Assembly (NCBI GenBank): GCA_051657245.1
Contig: JBOFKI010000047.1
Coordinates: forward strand, 1-17,740
From: JBOFFI01 sp051657245
GTDB lineage: Bacteria > Pseudomonadota > Alphaproteobacteria > Holosporales > JBOFFI01
Length of the DNA: 17,740 bases
Reading direction: 5' to 3'
The translations under genes and the position numbers were made by a program. Each line of letters opens with the position of its first letter. Position 1 is the first letter of the stretch. This document shows positions 14,955-17,740 of the stretch, in pieces. Under the pieces are notes generated by a model, which was not told the origin of the DNA, made no database searches, and worked only from the letters and a program-made list of their open reading frames with translations.

Positions 14955-15024
14955 AGGAGTGTTGTTGTTGAACAGGCTTTCCTTGTAGGTTAGTTTATGT
15001 TGATAAAAAAAGGATAATATTGTA

Positions 15025-15501
15025 ATGATTAGTCAGGCTTTTGCTCAAGGGTCTTCCCTGCTGGGTGGGTTAGAATCTCTTTCTTCTTTCTTGCCTCTCG
15101 TTTTGATTTTTGTGGTATTTTATTTTTTTCTGATTCGTCCTCAGCAAAAGAAAGCGCAGCAGCACCGGGAGATGATAGGAGCCCTCAAAAGAGGGGATCG
15201 TGTTGTCACCAACGGCGGATTAGTTGGGACGGTGGTGCGTATGGTTGATGAGCGTGAAGTAGAGCTTGAAATTGCTCCAGGCGTTCAGGTTCGTGTCATT
15301 CGTGGCATGGTGGCGGACGTGATGGCGAAACCCCAACCTCAACAGTCTAAAATGGTAGAAGATTCTTCTGAAAAGGGAGAGGCTAGCGCTAAAAAGAGTG
15401 AGACGCTTGAGAAAGCAGATGGAACCGCAGGGGCTAGGCATGATAAAAAGCCAGCACCTAAGTCTCCGGTGAAAAGCATAAAAAAAACCACGAAAATCTA
15501 A
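15025..15501 (+). CDS. yajC: preprotein translocase subunit YajC
   Basis: A single-span inner-membrane protein that joins SecD-SecF at the translocon. It has a short N-terminus, a transmembrane helix at about 21-37 (SFLPLVLIFVVFYFFLI), the family's RPQQKK turn, and a small cytoplasmic domain with LKRGDRVVTNGGLVGTVVRM. YajC is commonly about 110 residues. This one has 158, because the last ~50 residues form a Lys/Ser/Glu/Pro-rich tail (KSETLEKADGTAGARHDKK) of low complexity. The ATG at 15025 follows AAAGGATAA. secD starts 41 nt after the stop, so both are probably in one transcript. Confidence 0.93.
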   Translation: MISQAFAQGSSLLGGLESLSSFLPLVLIFVVFYFFLIRPQQKKAQQHREMIGALKRGDRVVTNGGLVGTVVRMVDEREVELEIAPGVQVRVIRGMVADVMAKPQPQQSKMVEDSSEKGEASAKKSETLEKADGTAGARHDKKPAPKSPVKSIKKTTKI

Positions 15502-15542
15502 ATAGCTCTTTTCAGTGAACGAGGTTTGAGGCAGGTTTTTCT

Positions 15543-17126
15543 ATGTTACAGATTCCTTTTTGGAAGCGCTTTCTCATTTTAAGTGTTGCCTTTTTAGGCG
15601 TTCTTCTTGCCCTGCCAAATTTTTTCTCAGAAGAACAGTTGGAGTTTTTGCCGAGCTGGATGCGCCAACGGGTTGTTTTGGGGCTTGATCTCCAAGGTGG
15701 CTCTCACCTTTTACTAGAGGTTCAAGGGGATGCTCTTATGGAAGAGCACTATGGCTTCATCTTAGATGGCCTCCGTAAGCATATGCGCTCTGAACGGATC
15801 GGTTATTTGAACTTGAAGTCTGCCTCTAAAGGTGTTTCTTTTCGCTTGCGGCGCGGGGAAGACAGTTCAAAATTACAAAATTTGTTAAAAAAAATAGATC
15901 CAGAGCTCTCTTTTTCCCAGCAAGATGGCATGGTTCATGTGGCTTATGATGCTGCGGCTGAAAAGGCGCTGCTCAAGCGGGCGGTGGATAAATCCGTCGA
16001 GACCATCCGTTTTCGTATTGATGAACGGGGAACGAAAGAGCCTCTTATTCAGCCCCAAGGAGATCGCCGAATTGTTCTACAATTGCCAGGAGAGTCTGAC
16101 CCTGCGCGGGTTAAGCAATTAATCGGGAAAACGGCGAAGCTATCGTTTCAGCTGGTGGAAGGCGTTATCTCTGCTTCTCAGGTTGCGTCTACATCAGTTC
16201 CTGCTGACCGCGAACTGTTGCCAGAGTCTGACCAGGGGCGTGGCCGTGGGGGAAGCGAGAAAGTATACTACCTTGTTCGCAAAGAGCGTTTGGTGACGGG
16301 AGATATGTTGGTAGATGCTCAGCCTTCCATTGATCCAGAGCGGCACCGGCCAGAGGTTCAGTTTCGTTTCAATCCCCAAGGCGCTAAGCGCTTTGGGGAT
16401 GCAACCCGGGAAAATGTGGGGCGTTTGTTCGCGATTGTGTTGGATCAGCAGGTGATCAGCGCGCCAGAGATTTCTCAACCCATCTTAGGGGGGGCTGGGG
16501 TGATCCACGGAAGCTTTTCCACCCAGGAGGCGCAAGATCTTGCGTTGCTGATGCGCTCAGGTTCTTTGCCGGCGCCCTTAAGCTTTTTAGAAGAACGGGC
16601 CGTTGGGCCGGGGCTTGGGGCTGACTCTATCCGCGCAGGTACAATCGCTACCCTTGTGGCCATTGTGTTTGTGGCCCTTTTTATGCTGGTGGTATACGCA
16701 TGGTTTGGCATTTTTGCAGATTTAGCGCTAATCTTTAACATGTGTCTGTTGTTTGCGGTGTTGTCTCTTTTGGGAGCCACCCTGACGCTCCCAGGTATCG
16801 CAGGCATTGCCCTAACCATAGGGATGGCGGTGGATGCGAATGTTTTAATCAATGAACGCATCAAAGAGGAGCTGCGTTTAGGACGCAAGTTGATCAGCGC
16901 TATTGACGCAGGGTATCAGCGAGCCCTCGGGACCATCATCGATTCTAACGTAACAACCTTGATTGGGGCGGGGCTTTTGTATATCTTCGGTACAGGGCCC
17001 GTGCGTGGATTCGCGGTAACGCTGTCTTTTGGCGTTATCATTTCGATGTTCACAGCGGTCTCTTTGAGCCGGGTTTTTGTTGTTTATTGGTTGGAATGGT
17101 TCCGCCCAAAGAAACTTTGGCTTTGA
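15543..17126 (+). CDS. secD: protein translocase subunit SecD
   Basis: A 527-residue RND-type membrane protein that uses the proton gradient to pull proteins out of the Sec channel. It has an N-terminal membrane helix (about 8-27). The VVLGLDLQGGSHLLLEV motif opens the P1 periplasmic domain, and SVETIRFRIDERGTKEP continues it. The C-terminal membrane bundle spans about 365-520 and contains GMAVDANVLINERIKEE, the SecD signature with the conserved Asp needed for proton coupling. It ends at RPKKLWL without any SecF fusion. GAGGCAGG lies about 7 nt before the ATG. secF, which usually follows directly in alphaproteobacteria, is absent: a terminator and a tRNA gene come next. Confidence 0.96.
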   Translation: MLQIPFWKRFLILSVAFLGVLLALPNFFSEEQLEFLPSWMRQRVVLGLDLQGGSHLLLEVQGDALMEEHYGFILDGLRKHMRSERIGYLNLKSASKGVSFRLRRGEDSSKLQNLLKKIDPELSFSQQDGMVHVAYDAAAEKALLKRAVDKSVETIRFRIDERGTKEPLIQPQGDRRIVLQLPGESDPARVKQLIGKTAKLSFQLVEGVISASQVASTSVPADRELLPESDQGRGRGGSEKVYYLVRKERLVTGDMLVDAQPSIDPERHRPEVQFRFNPQGAKRFGDATRENVGRLFAIVLDQQVISAPEISQPILGGAGVIHGSFSTQEAQDLALLMRSGSLPAPLSFLEERAVGPGLGADSIRAGTIATLVAIVFVALFMLVVYAWFGIFADLALIFNMCLLFAVLSLLGATLTLPGIAGIALTIGMAVDANVLINERIKEELRLGRKLISAIDAGYQRALGTIIDSNVTTLIGAGLLYIFGTGPVRGFAVTLSFGVIISMFTAVSLSRVFVVYWLEWFRPKKLWL

Positions 17127-17152
17127 ACAACGGCGATGTCGTTGTTTCTTAA

Positions 17153-17175
17153 TCTGGTTTTTGACCAGAATTTTT
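17153..17175 (+). terminator. Rho-independent terminator after secD
   Basis: A 6-bp stem, TCTGGT (17153-17158) with ACCAGA (17164-17169) and a 5-nt loop, is followed by ATTTTTA. A second hairpin, AACAACG/CGTTGTT (17126-17146), lies directly at the secD stop without a T run. Together they probably end the yajC-secD transcript. Confidence 0.6.
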
Positions 17176-17225
17176 AGTGGTAGTACTCCGTGAAGCTCAA
17201 GATACGGAGCTATATACTACTATAT

Positions 17226-17315
17226 GGATGGGTGGCCGAGCGGTTGAAGGCACCGGTCTTGAAAACCGGCAGGCGTGAAAGCGTCTCGTGGGTTCGAATC
17301 CCACCCCATCCGCCA
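17226..17315 (+). tRNA. tRNA-Ser (anticodon UGA)
   Basis: The 90-nt gene folds as a class II tRNA. The acceptor stem GGATGGG (17226-17232) pairs with CCCATCC (17305-17311), then discriminator G and an encoded CCA. The anticodon stem CCGGT/ACCGG (17253-17257/17265-17269) encloses loop CTTGAAA with anticodon TGA at 17260-17262. A long variable arm (AGGCGTGAAAGCGTCTC) is typical of serine tRNAs. The T arm GTGGGTTCGAATCCCAC is perfect. A TATACT (17213-17218) just upstream could be its -10 box. Confidence 0.97.
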
Positions 17316-17365
17316 GACTTTTTCTCCTCGGACACGCGTGCGTGCAAAGCGGAAATCCAGGCTAA

Positions 17366-17561
17366 GATGTATAGTCCCAGAGTGTGGTGGTATGGATCTA
17401 TGACAAACTTTTCAGGCTCTTCTTGCCACATTTTGATCATAAATTCGCAAGGGGTGAGATCTTTAAATTTTAAGTTTTTTTAGCCGCTTGGCAAAGTTGT
17501 AAGCTTTTACGAAAGCAAAAAGATGTGTTTTGAGTTGGTCGTGGGTTTCATCATGATAAGG
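17366..17561 (-). pseudogene. IS481-type transposase C-terminal remnant, frameshifted
   Basis: On the minus strand, 17561 to about 17480 reads PYHDETHDQLKTHLFAFVKA and YNFAKRLKKLK, then hits a stop. A different frame continues as KDLTPCEFMIKMWQEEPEKF and VIDPYHHTLGLYI. Joined, these match the C-terminal part of IS481-family DDE transposases: the 'HDQL..HL..F..AYNFAKRLK.LK' block, then 'TP.EF', then 'EP..F..DP.H...GL'. The two halves are in different frames near 17480, so there is at least one indel. A stop precedes the first half, and the normal terminus is lost because the second frame runs into the tRNA. The rest of the element is missing. Confidence 0.78.
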
Positions 17562-17604
17562 CTAGAGCAACCTAAAATTATTATAAACATGGGTCTTTAA
17601 ACAT

Positions 17605-17740
17605 TAGACCTCTTGTCGAAACTCAATCAATGATCTCCCAATTGTAAATTCCAGCGATGAGATTGAAGCGCAAAGCAAATCGTCTTCGCCTGTTTCGATA
17701 GCGATCTGAGATAATTTTAAATCGCTTCAAGAGACCGATG
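17605..17740 (-). mobile_element. IS5-family (ISL2-like) insertion sequence, 3' end with terminal repeat
   Basis: The element's end is marked by TAGACCTCTTGTCGAAAC (17605-17622), immediately followed by a minus-strand transposase tail that runs off the window. The same terminal motif, with one small difference, bounds the MITE at 2876-3020. The IS lies about 45 bp beyond the IS481-type remnant and may have helped to truncate it. Confidence 0.78.
17623..17740 (-). CDS. IS5-family transposase, C-terminal fragment (runs off window)
   Basis: The last 38 residues read IGLLKRFKIISDRYRNRRRR followed by FALRFNLIAGIYNWEIID and TGA (17625-17623). The run 'LKRFKI...RYRNRR.RF.LRFNLIAGIYN' is the characteristic C-terminus of IS5-family transposases of the ISL2-like subgroup; it follows the catalytic Glu of the DDE triad, which would lie outside the window. 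The stop is directly next to the terminal repeat, as expected for a compact IS. No disruption is visible in this part. Confidence 0.85.
   Translation of the reverse strand, partial: IGLLKRFKIISDRYRNRRRRFALRFNLIAGIYNWEIID

Noticed and set aside
17210..17440. Minus-strand open frame containing GGWGGIRTHETLSRLPVFKT
   Set aside because: This is the well-known false protein made by translating the antisense strand of a tRNA-Ser gene. Its N-terminal part is the tail of the IS481-type remnant.

Overview
The window looks like a chromosomal stretch of a host-associated alphaproteobacterium, possibly of the Holosporales or Rickettsiales type. The reasoning is gene content: serS, an NlpD-like LysM/LytM lipoprotein, yajC and secD run in the order common in alphaproteobacteria. 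Spacers are AT-rich, several different insertion sequences and short repeats are present, and two adjacent exported proteins resemble candidate effectors. The taxon is an inference from style and content; no marker gene was compared.

Left part (1-3020). The window opens with the first 24 codons of an IS5/IS4-type transposase on the minus strand. An AT-rich spacer follows, then an Ogt-type DNA repair methyltransferase, ribosomal protein bS21 with a good promoter, and a Na+/H+ antiporter-like membrane protein. A 145-bp palindromic MITE-like element exactly fills the gap between the antiporter and the next, convergent gene.

Candidate effector pair (3024-5116). Two secreted proteins are divergently transcribed from a 238-bp AT-rich spacer. 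One is a leucine-rich-repeat-like protein. The other has a signal peptide followed by the ordered motifs of a covalent nucleotidyltransferase (KIDG, SKN, DGE, FD, EGVVLK, LK), so it looks like an exported RNA/DNA ligase. A strong Rho-independent terminator closes the ligase gene. This is the most unusual part of the window.

Housekeeping block (5148-9563). dnaJ and holC form a minus-strand operon that diverges from clpB. DnaJ and ClpB cooperate in protein disaggregation; HolC is the chi subunit of DNA polymerase III.

Pseudopilin cluster (9651-12157). A strong promoter precedes two prepilin-motif proteins, a VOC/glyoxalase-like protein and an AAA_28-type NTPase. The NTPase is interrupted by a single in-frame TAA codon. 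No other type II secretion or type IV pilus gene is present.

Repeat spacer (12158-12738). About 580 bp carry three copies of a REP/dRS3-like palindrome, two of them facing each other.

Secretion and envelope block (12739-17126). serS overlaps an NlpD-like lipoprotein gene whose LytM domain has lost its zinc ligands. yajC and secD follow, but secF does not. A tRNA-Ser(UGA) gene, a frameshifted IS481-type transposase remnant and the 3' end of an IS5-family element finish the window. The terminal repeat of that IS5 element closely matches the terminal repeat of the MITE at 2876-3020.
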